A DNA stretch of 49,692 nucleotides from Haloferula sp. BvORR071 (lineage in GTDB: Bacteria > Verrucomicrobiota > Verrucomicrobiia > Verrucomicrobiales > Akkermansiaceae): assembly GCF_000739615.1 (NCBI RefSeq), contig NZ_BATP01000044.1:1-49692 (forward strand). The letters are read 5' to 3'. Positions 15,486-24,043 of the stretch are shown here, piece by piece (positions within the stretch are counted from its first letter, which is position 1; every line of letters starts with the position of its first letter). The notes beneath the pieces are model-generated. The model was not told where the DNA came from. It was given only the letters and a program-made list of their open reading frames with translations, and searched no databases. The position numbers and the translations under genes are program-made.

Positions 15486-15859
15486 CCTTTGGGGGCCGTT
15501 AGATTGGCGATGATCTCGCCGATCTGCTCGAACTCCATCTTGCCGCACACCGCCGAGGCCCCGGCGCGTAGCAAGGTCTCGTTACCCTCATCATGCGATG
15601 ATACCGCGATGATCGGCAGCACTGGATGCGCGGCGCGGCACTCGCGCACGAACTCCGCTCCCTTGCCGTCGTCCAGATCGTAGTCGGAAAGGACCAGCTC
15701 GAACCTGGAGTCGAAGTCCGGAGCTGCCATGATCTCCCGCGCTTCGGCAATCGTAGGGACCACCGTGATCAGGTGATCACTCAGGAACCGCCGCATCACG
15801 AGCCGCGCGAAGACGGCATGGTTCTCGAGGTACAGGATCTTCACCGGGTGCGCGGACAC
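15482..15859 (-). CDS. Stand-alone response-regulator receiver domain
   Basis: A protein of 125 aa, a single CheY-like receiver with no output domain. The phosphoacceptor is Asp59 in LVLSDYDLDDG. The switch serine is near Ser87/88 (IIAVSSHDE) and the conserved lysine is Lys107 (GASAVCGKME). The acidic pocket is altered: the usual Asp-Asp pair after beta-1 reads Glu-Asn (ILYLENHAVF), so metal binding and phosphorylation may be weak. No histidine kinase or partner lies in the window. Its stop overlaps the stop of the convergent flavoprotein gene. Confidence 0.9.
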   Translation of the reverse strand: MSAHPVKILYLENHAVFARLVMRRFLSDHLITVVPTIAEAREIMAAPDFDSRFELVLSDYDLDDGKGAEFVRECRAAHPVLPIIAVSSHDEGNETLLRAGASAVCGKMEFEQIGEIIANLTAPKG

Positions 15860-15911
15860 TTAAGAGCATACTCGCCACTTGGCAAATGGTGTGTCCGATT
15901 TTGCGGCCCGA

Positions 15912-16316
15912 TCAGAGGACCGGATGCCACTCGCGCTGCGAGGGCTGGAATTTTCCGGGATCCGCTCCCACTGCCTCGCGAACCGTGCGCTCTACCGCGA
16001 CTTGATCCATCGCGTAGCTGCTGACCATGTGGAGCGGGAAGGGATTGAGCGTCAGCCGATTGGTCACCCGGACATTGGCGCAGATGAAGTGCTTTCCGCC
16101 ATAATTGCCGTCACCCGGGGTGATCGAATTGAGGATGATGCGGGTCCCATCCGGAGTGAAGAGATTCTGCCCAACTTGTTCATAGGAAGGCGGTTTGGCG
16201 ACTTCCACGGTCACCTCGCGCCAGCCTTCCGTGCGCAGGCCAAGCTGCGTGGATCCCAAGTAACTTCCTGATATTAGGCCCGCTGCGCCGAGGGGCATGA
16301 GGAGTATTTTGATCAT
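15912..16316 (-). CDS. Hypothetical membrane-anchored protein
   Basis: A protein of 134 aa with an N-terminal hydrophobic segment (MIKILLMPLGAAGLISGSYLG), probably an uncleaved anchor or signal peptide, and a soluble domain of about 110 residues. The latter includes TPDGTRIILNSITPGDGNYGGKHFICANVRVTNRLTLNPF-like beta-rich sequence, cited here in part, suggesting a small periplasmic beta domain. No family recognised. It lies alone between the receiver-domain gene and the cytochrome gene, on the same strand. Confidence 0.68.
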   Translation of the reverse strand: MIKILLMPLGAAGLISGSYLGSTQLGLRTEGWREVTVEVAKPPSYEQVGQNLFTPDGTRIILNSITPGDGNYGGKHFICANVRVTNRLTLNPFPLHMVSSYAMDQVAVERTVREAVGADPGKFQPSQREWHPVL

Positions 16317-16418
16317 GTGGCTGCTGTTTGCGGGGAAAGAGCAATGGGTGTTCCAAGTGCTGGCACCTGCGTGAATCCCCGGATGAGCCGGGCGGGTGGG
16401 TAGGCCGAAAACGCATAA

Positions 16419-16447
16419 GGGGAGTTCAGCACGCGGCTGAACTCCCC
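16419..16447. repeat. Perfect 12-bp hairpin, possible terminator
   Basis: Arms ggggagttcagc (16419-16430) and gctgaactcccc (16436-16447) around a 5-nt loop, with C and five A after the right arm. It lies 58 bp beyond the cytochrome gene's stop and could end that transcript, but the minus-strand T tail is weak. Two direct copies of taaaccgggcctt lie between it and the stop. Confidence 0.6.
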
Positions 16448-16504
16448 CAAAAAGCGGGCCTTGTCAGGGTATAAACCGGGCCTTTTTCGCCCTAAACCGG
16501 GCCT

Positions 16505-18514
16505 TTACTCGGGCTTCTCGATGTAATTCCAGAGGGCCTCGAACTGCTTCAAGGCATCGTGATCGTACTCGTCGCGCCTGGCCTTCCCGTCAGTTTCGTT
16601 GACGTAGCGCGGCATCTTCGTAGCGGGCGTAACCGAGGGCGGGTTCTGGATCCAGCGGACGAACCACTCGTGCCGCAGGCGCTCATGCGAGAGCGCGAAG
16701 TTGAGACCCTCCACCTCGAAGGCGGCGGTTGGACCCTTGGCTCCCACGCCGTGGCAAGTGACGCAGCCGTAACCTTCCGCGGCGGCGAGCTTCTTGCCGA
16801 CTTCGGCGAGCGCGGGGTCGGGACTGGCGGGCTCGGCTTTGCCGGGAACCACACCGTGGATCGCGGCCAAGCCCTTGGCCAAGTCACCGGCGTAGTTTGG
16901 GAAGCCGGGCATGCGCATGTCCAGCCAGGGGCGGGGCTTGGCAGTCAACTTGCCGCCGACGATCGTCTCAATGTAGGACGCGTGCAGCATTTCACCGATG
17001 AAGGTCAGGTGCGGGCGGGACTGGTCGAGCTTGTCGTGTTCGCCCACGACATTGGCGACGAGGTCTTTGGTTTCCAAGTGGACGCTATCGAGCAGCGAGG
17101 GCTTGCCATCGATGCCGTGGCAGCTGGTGCAGCGCAGGGTCTGGAGCTTGGCGCTCGCGTATTCCGCGGGGACGTTGCGGGCCAACGATTCGGCGGCCTT
17201 CTCCTTCTTCACGAAGGCGAGCAGGTCCTTGCGGTCGTCCTCGCTGAGTGGAATCTTCGGCACCTTGCCACCGTGCTTGCCGGAGACGCAGCCCTTCGCG
17301 GACCAGTCGGCCTTGAAGGTGGCGGCGAGGCCGGGAGCAGAGCCGGGGTTCGGGATCAGTCCGGCGTGGCAGGCTCCGCAGTTCAGGGTCTGCGCGAGCG
17401 CGGCACCCTTGGTGGCATCGCCCTTCGGGAAGCCGGCGGGCTTCTTCTCGACCTTGCCGGATTGCTCTAACAAGAAGGCCGCGAGCGAGTTCGCTTCCTC
17501 ATCGCTGAGATGGAAATTCGGCATGCCGATGTGCGGGTAGGTCGCTTCGGGTTCCTTCAGGAAGCCGACCAGGGCGCCGGGCTGGAACTTGGCAGCCACG
17601 TTGTGAAGGGGCACGCGATCCTTCACGCTGTCTTCAGCCGGAGCCGCGCCCGGGCTGGTGTGGCAGGCCGCGCAGCCGAGGCGGTGGAAGTGACCGCCGC
17701 CCTTTTCAGCCAGCGCCTTGTCAGGAGCGGCCGGGGCGGGGGCTCCCTTGAGGGTCATCACGTAAGCGGCGAGGTCCGCAGCCTGTTGTTTGCCCTCCGG
17801 GGTTGAGGCATCCACCAGCGCCGGCATGCGGGCATCGTGCCGCAGCGCGGAAGGATCGGCGATCCAGCGTGCCACCCATTCTTCATTGAGGCGACCTCCG
17901 GACATCACGATGATCGGAGCCGACTCCTGAAAGAGCGGGTTCATCGCGCTCTTGCCGTCAATGTCGTCCACGTGGCACTTGGTGCAGTGGTTCTCCGCCA
18001 TCAGCAAGCGGCCGTGGCGGATCGGATCGGGAGTGACCTCGGCCTTGAAGGCGCCTGGCGGAACGCTCTGCAGCGGGAACAGCGCTTCCTTCCAGAAGAG
18101 GCGGAAGCGTCCCGTGCCATCGGCCTTCGACTTGTAGGTGATGCTGACGTCGTGCTCGCCCTGCGTCAGGCGGGTGACGGCGGAGGTGGTGGCACCGAGC
18201 TTGCCTTCCTCCTTGTGGACTTCCTTGGCGTCGATCGTGAGCGTGGCCGAGCCTTCGCCCTCGAAGGAGAACTCCAAGCGCTGGCGTCCGGTGCCGGGCG
18301 ATACCAGCTTGCCGGTCCAGGTCACGCTGAACTCACCGGGCGGCAAGAAGGGCGTGGCGGATTCCCCGGCATTCACCAGCAGCGCTGGCAGGCGGTCGGC
18401 GCGGGTGTCCTTCATGCCGCCGCCTTCAAAAGCAGCGGTGAGTTCGGCACGGGCCGCCGTGGTCAGGAACGACAGCGGCAGCGCCAAGCGGGCAAGGAGG
18501 AGGAAGGATCTCAT
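16505..18514 (-). CDS. Secreted pentahaem cytochrome c with N-terminal PA14-like domain
   Basis: Start chosen at the ATG at 18514 (MRSFLLLARLALPLSFLTTAARA signal peptide), giving 669 aa; the 13-codon upstream extension would mask the signal. After the signal, about 20-155 look like a PA14-type beta domain (FSVTWTGKLVSPGTGRQRL, ATLTIDAKEV, HDVSITYKS). Five CxxCH haem sites follow at about 177, 281, 379, 462 and 584, with Met-rich loops (RMPALVD, GMPNFHLSDEEANSLAAF, RMPGFPNYAG, KMPRYVN) that can supply axial ligands. It is a periplasmic electron carrier or an oxidoreductase subunit. It lies 2.5 kb from the DUF6797-type protein; such pairings suggest an oxidative catabolic pathway, but the substrate is unknown. 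Confidence 0.9.
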   Translation of the reverse strand: MRSFLLLARLALPLSFLTTAARAELTAAFEGGGMKDTRADRLPALLVNAGESATPFLPPGEFSVTWTGKLVSPGTGRQRLEFSFEGEGSATLTIDAKEVHKEEGKLGATTSAVTRLTQGEHDVSITYKSKADGTGRFRLFWKEALFPLQSVPPGAFKAEVTPDPIRHGRLLMAENHCTKCHVDDIDGKSAMNPLFQESAPIIVMSGGRLNEEWVARWIADPSALRHDARMPALVDASTPEGKQQAADLAAYVMTLKGAPAPAAPDKALAEKGGGHFHRLGCAACHTSPGAAPAEDSVKDRVPLHNVAAKFQPGALVGFLKEPEATYPHIGMPNFHLSDEEANSLAAFLLEQSGKVEKKPAGFPKGDATKGAALAQTLNCGACHAGLIPNPGSAPGLAATFKADWSAKGCVSGKHGGKVPKIPLSEDDRKDLLAFVKKEKAAESLARNVPAEYASAKLQTLRCTSCHGIDGKPSLLDSVHLETKDLVANVVGEHDKLDQSRPHLTFIGEMLHASYIETIVGGKLTAKPRPWLDMRMPGFPNYAGDLAKGLAAIHGVVPGKAEPASPDPALAEVGKKLAAAEGYGCVTCHGVGAKGPTAAFEVEGLNFALSHERLRHEWFVRWIQNPPSVTPATKMPRYVNETDGKARRDEYDHDALKQFEALWNYIEKPE

Positions 18515-18899
18515 GCAGTATCGGGAAATGTAGCGCCTACGGGTGGTTTTCAAGCGGCGAATGGACGGAAATCGACGTGAATTTGGAAGGGATAGGGGGC
18601 GGGTTCAACTGCGAACTGGAGGTCCTGTGCTCACAGCCTTTCAAGCACAGGTGAACGGGATGCACGCAGATGAGAGGATGGGGACCGGGATGGATTGGAT
18701 GGATGGGACCTGAGGAAGAAGTGCAGGACGGTCCGCTCCTCGCGGCCTGCTTGGTGACTGGGTAACGTCGAGAGACGCCGCGGAGTTTAGGCCTTTGACG
18801 GAATTGTTGGGCCTGGCGGAGGGTGGCGAGGGATGTCGCGGATCGCGGAAGAGAGCTCAGCCGGGAAAATCGTGAAAAGGTGAGAAATCAGGACGGCCT
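18515..18899. other. 385-bp intergenic region
   Basis: Between the cytochrome gene and a lipoprotein gene, both minus strand. It must hold the cytochrome promoter, but I see no convincing -35/-10 pair, hairpin or open frame with protein-like composition. Confidence 0.4.
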
Positions 18900-19286
18900 T
18901 CAGGGGTCGGTCTTGACCGAGGCGTCGGTGACGATGGAATGCGGATCATACTCGACCCTGAGGGTTTGGCCGCCGCTGATGCTGTTAGTCTTCAGGAACA
19001 CGGAAACGGGCAATAGCACGACTTCGAAAAGGCCTGCGCTCCACTTCAAGCTCTCCAAGCACTGCTCGGTCTCTTCGCTGTGCCGCCAGACACCGGCGAC
19101 CCGAAACCGATCGACGGAGAGGCCCTCTTCTTCACGATGATAGGGCCGGGGAGTGCCGAACTCGGCGAGGATGGCGCTGCGCTGCTTGCCGACAAGTTTC
19201 GCGGGATCGCGACCGACGTATGAGATCCCAGCGGAACAGGAGACGAGAGCGGCAAGCGGCAGGAGAAGCACGAAGCGGAGATGCAT
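18900..19286 (-). CDS. Small lipoprotein of unknown function
   Basis: Start chosen at the ATG at 19286 (MHLRFVLLLPLAALVSCSAG), giving 128 aa. The N-terminus is a lipoprotein signal with a lipobox ending LVSC, so the mature protein should be attached to a membrane through Cys17. The mature part has KLVGKQRSAILAEFGTP, which resembles the short alpha/beta segment of outer-membrane assembly (SmpA/BamE-like) lipoproteins, followed by a second hydrophobic stretch (LFEVVLLPVSVFL). No firm family call. It lies 150 bp downstream of the alpha/beta-hydrolase lipoprotein gene on the same strand. Confidence 0.75.
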   Translation of the reverse strand: MHLRFVLLLPLAALVSCSAGISYVGRDPAKLVGKQRSAILAEFGTPRPYHREEEGLSVDRFRVAGVWRHSEETEQCLESLKWSAGLFEVVLLPVSVFLKTNSISGGQTLRVEYDPHSIVTDASVKTDP

Positions 19287-19439
19287 GGCATCCCGATCTA
19301 ACACGCCGGTGGATCAGGCAGTCATTGAAACGCGGGAGCGGGATGATCGCTTTTCCCGATGGCGCGCGCAGAGGCGTCGCGGATGAGGCCATTCAGCTCA
19401 TCCCGCGCCGCTGCGCATATCCAGGTGATCCAAGCCGCC

Positions 19440-20738
19440 TTACGGCGCCGCTGCATCAATCAATTCCTTGGCCCGCTTCAGCGCGGCGGATGAGGATAGG
19501 ATCGAGACGTGTGTCTCATCATAGCCCTGGACACTCACGGCATCCGCCTTGGCCTCGGGCCGCAGCTCGCTGGCCACGCTCACGGTTCCATCGTTCTCCG
19601 CAGGCATGACGGCGGACCGCTTCGCATGGTGGCTGTAGAAGAGGTGGTGATTCACCCGGCCCTTCAGCTTGCGGTCGTAGAGGTGGGTGAGGAAGTCAGA
19701 CCCCTGCTTCATGTCATACCAGGAAGGCACCACGGAGGGAGCCCACTTCACTCCCATCGCTGCAGCCTCGTGGCCGTTCCATGGGGTGGAGAAGGTGACC
19801 AGGGTGTTGATGTAGTTATTGCCTTCCGTGATCGCATTCTCCACCACGAAGCGGCGCGCGACCAAGCCACCCATGCTGTGCGCCACCACATGTAAGCGGT
19901 GGAAGTGATAGCGGTCGTGGAGTTGCTTCACCCCTTCGTTCAAGGCCAGTGCGGCATTGTCGAGGCGAGCCCCGGAAGGATAGAAGTAGAACCAAGCTTG
20001 GTAGCGCTTCTTGTCGATTTTCTCCATCGCATGGCGCCAATCCTGGGGCGATCCGGCAGCGCCGTGGATGAAGATCACCGGAATGCGCGTGGGATCGTAG
20101 CGTTCCAGGAAGTAGATGCCGAAGCCGCTCTTGATCGCCAGCGTAGCCGGGGTCCAGAGGCCATCCTCACCACGGGTGGCGGCGAAGCGCGGGTCATCCA
20201 GGTTCGCCACCTCGCCGACGGCGATCTTCACGCCACGATGGCTGATGAACTCATCTGCGGTGCGTCCTGCTGCGGCGCGGTCCACCGCCGCACGGAAGGC
20301 CGGCGGCATCTTCGCGGAAGTGGAAAGATTGCCGGAAACCTCGGCGATGCGTTGCGAGCCGCTGAGGCTAACCGGAGCCGGCTTGCCGTCTGCGGCGGAG
20401 AACACCCAGAAGGGCTCGCCATCATCGCGGCGGCCGTTGCCGTTGTTGTCCGCCAGGGCCATGACGTATTGATTGACCGGGCTTTTCACCAGGAAGGCGA
20501 AGCGACCACCGGCCTCCAGCTTCACCCGGTCTGCGGAGAAGACCTTGTCCGAGTTCTGGTCCCACTCGGCCACCGCGGCATAGACCGGCACCTTGAACGA
20601 GTCTGCATTCTTGATGACCCCGCGGATCTGGTAGTCCTCCTGGACCATTTTCAAATCGGAGGAAAGGTGGCGGAAGTTCGCACAGCCCGCGAGCAGTGCG
20701 ACGAGCGACGGCAAGATGAGACGGGTAAGAAGCTTCAT
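19440..20738 (-). CDS. Alpha/beta-hydrolase lipoprotein (lipase-like)
   Basis: A protein of 432 aa with a lipobox (LLAGC, Cys19) directly after the signal, so it is a membrane-attached lipoprotein. Residues about 35-140 form a beta-rich N-terminal domain (VYAAVAEWDQNSDKVFSADR, DNNGNGRRDDGEPFWVFS). The C-terminal half is an alpha/beta hydrolase: oxyanion-loop FIHGAAGSPQDW at 223-234, the nucleophile elbow VVAHSMGGLVARR with Ser288, an acid in the AENDGTVSV segment and a histidine in GYDETHVSIL. A lipase or esterase acting at the cell surface or in the periplasm is likely. The asparagine-rich NNGNGRRDDGEP loop may bind calcium. Confidence 0.88.
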   Translation of the reverse strand: MKLLTRLILPSLVALLAGCANFRHLSSDLKMVQEDYQIRGVIKNADSFKVPVYAAVAEWDQNSDKVFSADRVKLEAGGRFAFLVKSPVNQYVMALADNNGNGRRDDGEPFWVFSAADGKPAPVSLSGSQRIAEVSGNLSTSAKMPPAFRAAVDRAAAGRTADEFISHRGVKIAVGEVANLDDPRFAATRGEDGLWTPATLAIKSGFGIYFLERYDPTRIPVIFIHGAAGSPQDWRHAMEKIDKKRYQAWFYFYPSGARLDNAALALNEGVKQLHDRYHFHRLHVVAHSMGGLVARRFVVENAITEGNNYINTLVTFSTPWNGHEAAAMGVKWAPSVVPSWYDMKQGSDFLTHLYDRKLKGRVNHHLFYSHHAKRSAVMPAENDGTVSVASELRPEAKADAVSVQGYDETHVSILSSSAALKRAKELIDAAAP

Positions 20739-20910
20739 GGCGATCCGGCGATTCTGCTAGTTTAGGACCTTGGATTGTGGGGCTAGATATGTCGAGGAAA
20801 GAGGCACTTCAACACAGGCGCTCGTCTGAACGCTATTGAACTAAGGGTGGGGGTCCCGGGAGTGAGGGACACCTCGCGGCTGTGCGTGGGACGGGCTGCC
20901 GGGGAAAATC

Positions 20911-20942
20911 AAAAAGCCATCCAGCTCGGGAGCTGGATGGCT
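20911..20942 (-). terminator. Rho-independent terminator of the DUF6797-type gene
   Basis: Perfect 12-bp arms agccatccagct and agctggatggct around a 4-nt loop, followed on the minus strand by a run of five T (20915-20911). It lies 63 bp past the stop of the gene ending at 21005. Confidence 0.93.
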
Positions 20943-21004
20943 GTTTCGATTCGCGGTGATCCGCGCTTAGGATTTCGGGCGGACCAAGTCAGCCGATGGG
21001 CGGC

Positions 21005-23314
21005 TTACTTGCCCATCTTGCGGACGGTGGCGTGGAGGTCGCCCTTGAGGACCTCGCCGCTGCCGCTTTCCAGATCCCAGCCGACCTTGAGGGACATGGA
21101 GGGCTTGTGGCCTTCCAGGTCGAGCTCGACGGTCTTGCCATCGGCCAGCAGGCGGGCGGCGGTGACCTTCACGTTGTCGCGGGTGTGCTGTTCCTTGGAT
21201 TCCTTTTCGAGGGCGATCTTCTGGGCCTCGAGGTCCGGCTTATCGACGGAGAACTCGCCGGAGCCGTATTGCGGGCCGCGGACGTAGTTCCAGCGGGAAG
21301 CGCTGTAGCTGGTAGGATCGGTGGCGAGATCCTTGGCGAGCTCCACTTCGAAGCGGATGCGGACGCCGGTCTCGGTGATTTCCAGCTTGTCCGGAATGGT
21401 CACCGGTGCGCCGGTGTAGCGGATGCGCTGGAAGGCGGTCTCATTCGCGGCATTCGTCTGCCAACCGCGGAAGCCGGCGACGTAGAGCGAGTTGTCCTTG
21501 TGGAAGCGGGCGCGCATGGCGGAGGAGCCGATGCTCACCGGCAGCTTCACTGCGCCGCCCTGCAAGGTGCCATCGACGCTGGCGGGCAGGATCCGGAACA
21601 AGGAGGAGGTGCCGTAGGACATGTGGATCAGCTCACCCGGCTTGAGGCCGAACTTGGTGTTATCCGCCGGGACCCAGACCTGCGAGCCACCGGAGTTGTC
21701 GGTGTCCATCGGGAAGTAGAGCATCGGCTCGGTGAAGGGCGCATCCTTGAGTGTCTGGCGGCTCGGCTCGGTGCCGAAGAAGGCCGGGCGCTGGTCGGGC
21801 GTAATGAAGTTCAGCTTGCAGCAAGGCTGCCAGGTGCCCTCGTTCTCACCGGTGGTGATTTCACCATTCGGGCCCACGCCCACGCCGCCGGGAGCGCGCA
21901 GGCCGGTCCCGATCACCTCGAAGCTGGAGGCGTCCTTGGACAGGCGCATGATCGTGCCGTGGTTCGGGAAGATGGTGTCGAAGCCGCGCCCACCGGGGCG
22001 CACCGGGGCGGCCTTGGTGAAGTAGAAGTTGCCGTCCTTGTCGGTCTGGAGGTCGAAGGCGAACTCGTGGAAGTTCGGCGATACGGCCACGCCATTGAAG
22101 AAGTTTTCGAAGTAGTCGGCCTCACCGTCCTTGTTCAGGTCGTGCAGCTTGGTGATCTGGTCGCGGCCGTGGACGTAGATGACGCCATCCACCACCTTCA
22201 GGCCGAGCGGCTGGAAGAGACCGGCGGCGCAGCGCTTCCACTCCAGCTTGGAGAGGTCGCCCTTCAGGCCCTTCACGGTCCAGACGTCGCCATTCCAAGT
22301 GGTGATCGCGGCGCTGTCTTCATCGATGAAGTCGAAGCCGCAGAAGCGGATGTTCGACTTCCAGGGATTTTCCTCCGGCAGGCCGAGGGTATCGGTCACC
22401 CAAGGGGACTTGGTGTCCGTACTGACGGTGCCCTTGGTGGTGATGGTTTCCTTCCAGATGCCTTCGCCGCCAGTGGTCAGGCCGACCAGTGCGAGCGGGG
22501 CCACGGTCTTGGCTTCGGCACCGCGGTTGTAGGTCAGGGTGAAGGTGGTAGTGCCGGTGGCCGGGGCCAGGGTGGCCAGCAGGCGCTTGCCTTCGGCCTT
22601 CAGCGCGGCGGACTCACCGCCGGCGGCCACGGAGAGATTGGCACCGGACTTGGCGGCAGCGCCCTCGACCTTGAACTCGCTGTCGTTCTCATCCGCGGCG
22701 AGCACGGTGAGCGGCTTGGCGTGGGCGGCGACTTCGAAGTAGCGGGTCACACCATTCGGGCCGGACTCGAGATGCTCAAGGATGCGGGTGCCATTGACGG
22801 TGTATTCGAAAACGATGCGGGTGCCGGAGCGGTAGAAGCCCTTGTACTTGGCCTGCGGGATATTGCCACAGGCGGCGGTCACGGCGCTGGCCTTGCGGTC
22901 GGCGGTGTAGACCGTGAAGGACATCTGGCTGCGGGCGTCCTCGAAGGAGCCGGCTTCATTCGCCCAGCCGGGGCCGGGGACGGTGTTGAAGACGAGGCCT
23001 TCTTCATTGGCGATCTTGACCAGCTGGCCGTGGGCACCGGTCCAAGGGGTGCCGCCCCAGTGGACGCCGCCCTTGTAGATGCTGACCACGCGCAGGGTCT
23101 CGGTATCGAAGAGCGCGCGCTCGCCATCGCCCAGGTCGAGCAGGACGCCCTTCACGGCAGCAATCTGCTCCTTGCCATCGAAGGTGCCGGCGAAGGACTC
23201 GCTCCAAGCCGGGCCGATTTGCATTTCTTCATACCACTCCTTGGCCTGGGTGGTGGTGATGGCGGCGGCAGCGGCGACGGCGGTGAAAACAAACGGTGCG
23301 AGATACGGGCGCAT
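21005..23314 (-). CDS. Secreted DUF6797-type beta-propeller protein
   Basis: Start chosen at the ATG at 23314 (MRPYLAPFVFTAVAAAAAITTTQA, signal peptide), giving 769 aa. The first about 250 residues after the signal resemble the DUF6797 domain found with planctomycete and verrucomicrobial haem-binding proteins (GTFDGKEQIAAVKGVLLDLG, GGVHWGGTPWTGAHG). About 330-640 look like a propeller of the glucose/sorbosone dehydrogenase type (GLPEENPWKSNIRFCGFDF, RPGGRGFDTIFPNHGTIMRL, GLRAPGGVGVGPNGEITTGENEGTWQP). The C-terminal about 130 residues are a separate beta domain. No CxxCH is present, so electrons would need a partner, perhaps the nearby pentahaem cytochrome. It has its own strong terminator. 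Confidence 0.87.
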   Translation of the reverse strand: MRPYLAPFVFTAVAAAAAITTTQAKEWYEEMQIGPAWSESFAGTFDGKEQIAAVKGVLLDLGDGERALFDTETLRVVSIYKGGVHWGGTPWTGAHGQLVKIANEEGLVFNTVPGPGWANEAGSFEDARSQMSFTVYTADRKASAVTAACGNIPQAKYKGFYRSGTRIVFEYTVNGTRILEHLESGPNGVTRYFEVAAHAKPLTVLAADENDSEFKVEGAAAKSGANLSVAAGGESAALKAEGKRLLATLAPATGTTTFTLTYNRGAEAKTVAPLALVGLTTGGEGIWKETITTKGTVSTDTKSPWVTDTLGLPEENPWKSNIRFCGFDFIDEDSAAITTWNGDVWTVKGLKGDLSKLEWKRCAAGLFQPLGLKVVDGVIYVHGRDQITKLHDLNKDGEADYFENFFNGVAVSPNFHEFAFDLQTDKDGNFYFTKAAPVRPGGRGFDTIFPNHGTIMRLSKDASSFEVIGTGLRAPGGVGVGPNGEITTGENEGTWQPCCKLNFITPDQRPAFFGTEPSRQTLKDAPFTEPMLYFPMDTDNSGGSQVWVPADNTKFGLKPGELIHMSYGTSSLFRILPASVDGTLQGGAVKLPVSIGSSAMRARFHKDNSLYVAGFRGWQTNAANETAFQRIRYTGAPVTIPDKLEITETGVRIRFEVELAKDLATDPTSYSASRWNYVRGPQYGSGEFSVDKPDLEAQKIALEKESKEQHTRDNVKVTAARLLADGKTVELDLEGHKPSMSLKVGWDLESGSGEVLKGDLHATVRKMGK

Positions 23315-23533
23315 GAGCTGAAGTGCTTGGTAACGTCTGAGGTTGCGGACGGGTTTACCGCGGGGCCGGGAAAGTCTGCTTTTGGCAGGCGCTGTCCGGA
23401 CCTCGCATGGACGGCGTCCATACCGTCGCTTCCAAACTGGTTTAGCAAGCCCCTGATTTGTTCCCAAATGGGGAGAACTTGCGGGGAATTGCTGGCCTGG
23501 AGCGGGGCGGTTCTACGAGCAATGGGCGGGCTT

Positions 23534-23554
23534 GTCACAAGATGTATGACATCT
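23534..23554. promoter_or_regulatory. Candidate operator with nested inverted repeats
   Basis: TGTCA-N8-TGACA is overlapped by agatgt-atg-acatct in one 21-bp stretch, about 220 bp upstream of the DUF6797-type gene. The double symmetry is the sort bound by dimeric repressors such as GntR-type proteins, but no cognate regulator is in view. Confidence 0.35.
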
Positions 23555-23622
23555 TTGCGGGGTGAAGTCTGGGGATAATGGTAGGTGGCTAGGGGAAGTG
23601 ACGGGGTTTGGGGAGACTTCGT

Positions 23623-23826
23623 TTTTCAACCGCGAAAGTACGCGAAAAAACGCGAAATCTGAACAGCCGGAGGAACCACGAATGAAAACCCAATCCACAC
23701 GAATGGAGATCCGATTCTCTGCCTTTGATTCGTGGGATCGGGCTTTATTCGTGGTGCCTGCTGCATTTTCGACGGATCCTTCGCCCTTCAAATTTCGCGT
23801 AATTTCGAGCTTTTCGCGGTTGGATT
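23623..23826. repeat. Outer inverted repeat built from CGCGAAA heptamers
   Basis: The left arm, 23623-23662, has cgcgaaa at 23631, 23641 and 23651, exactly 10 bp apart. The right arm, 23788-23826, has the inverted pattern (ttcgcg/ttcgag/ttcgcg at 23794, 23804 and 23813). The arms are about 40 bp and imperfect (roughly three-quarters matching by eye). They enclose another inverted repeat. Confidence 0.85.
23671..23758. repeat. Inner inverted repeat built from CACGAAT
   Basis: The left arm at 23671-23705 (ggaaccacgaatg start) pairs with the right arm at 23724-23758 (ending attcgtggtgcct), leaving an 18-bp centre. The cacgaat heptamers are spaced about two helical turns apart. It is nested entirely inside the CGCGAAA inverted repeat. 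Confidence 0.85.
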
Positions 23827-23836
23827 CCCAAAAGGC

Positions 23837-23943
23837 AGAAGGAACCACGGATGGGCACGGATTTGCACGGATGAAGAGTCCCGTTCTGGCTATTCTCTCT
23901 GTCTTTCATCCGTGCTCATCAGTGTCCATCCGTGGTTCCTTCC
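23837..23943. repeat. Third inverted repeat built from CACGGAT
   Basis: The left arm at 23837-23875 has cacggat at 10-bp spacing three times. The right arm at 23902-23943 reads ctttcatccgtgctcatc and ends atccgtggttccttc, again with a 10-bp period. The outer 16 bp of the arms (gaaggaaccacggatg) match perfectly. It follows the nested pair by about 10 bp. Confidence 0.88.
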
Positions 23944-24043
23944 GCCAAGGCCGGGGGGACTTGGCGGTGGGATTCCGGGCGCTATTTGGAATCGGCCGGG
24001 AAGGGCTCGACCGGGAGGGAAATCCGGCTAGGCTGCGGGCGCG

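Noticed and set aside
13800..15548. 582-codon minus-strand open frame
   Set aside because: Antisense to the flavoprotein gene and out of frame with murI. No recognisable domains.
20996..23578. 860-codon plus-strand open frame
   Set aside because: It lies opposite the DUF6797-type gene; its composition (Gly/Val/Ala/Glu without motifs) is what the GC-rich codon bias of the real gene produces on the other strand.
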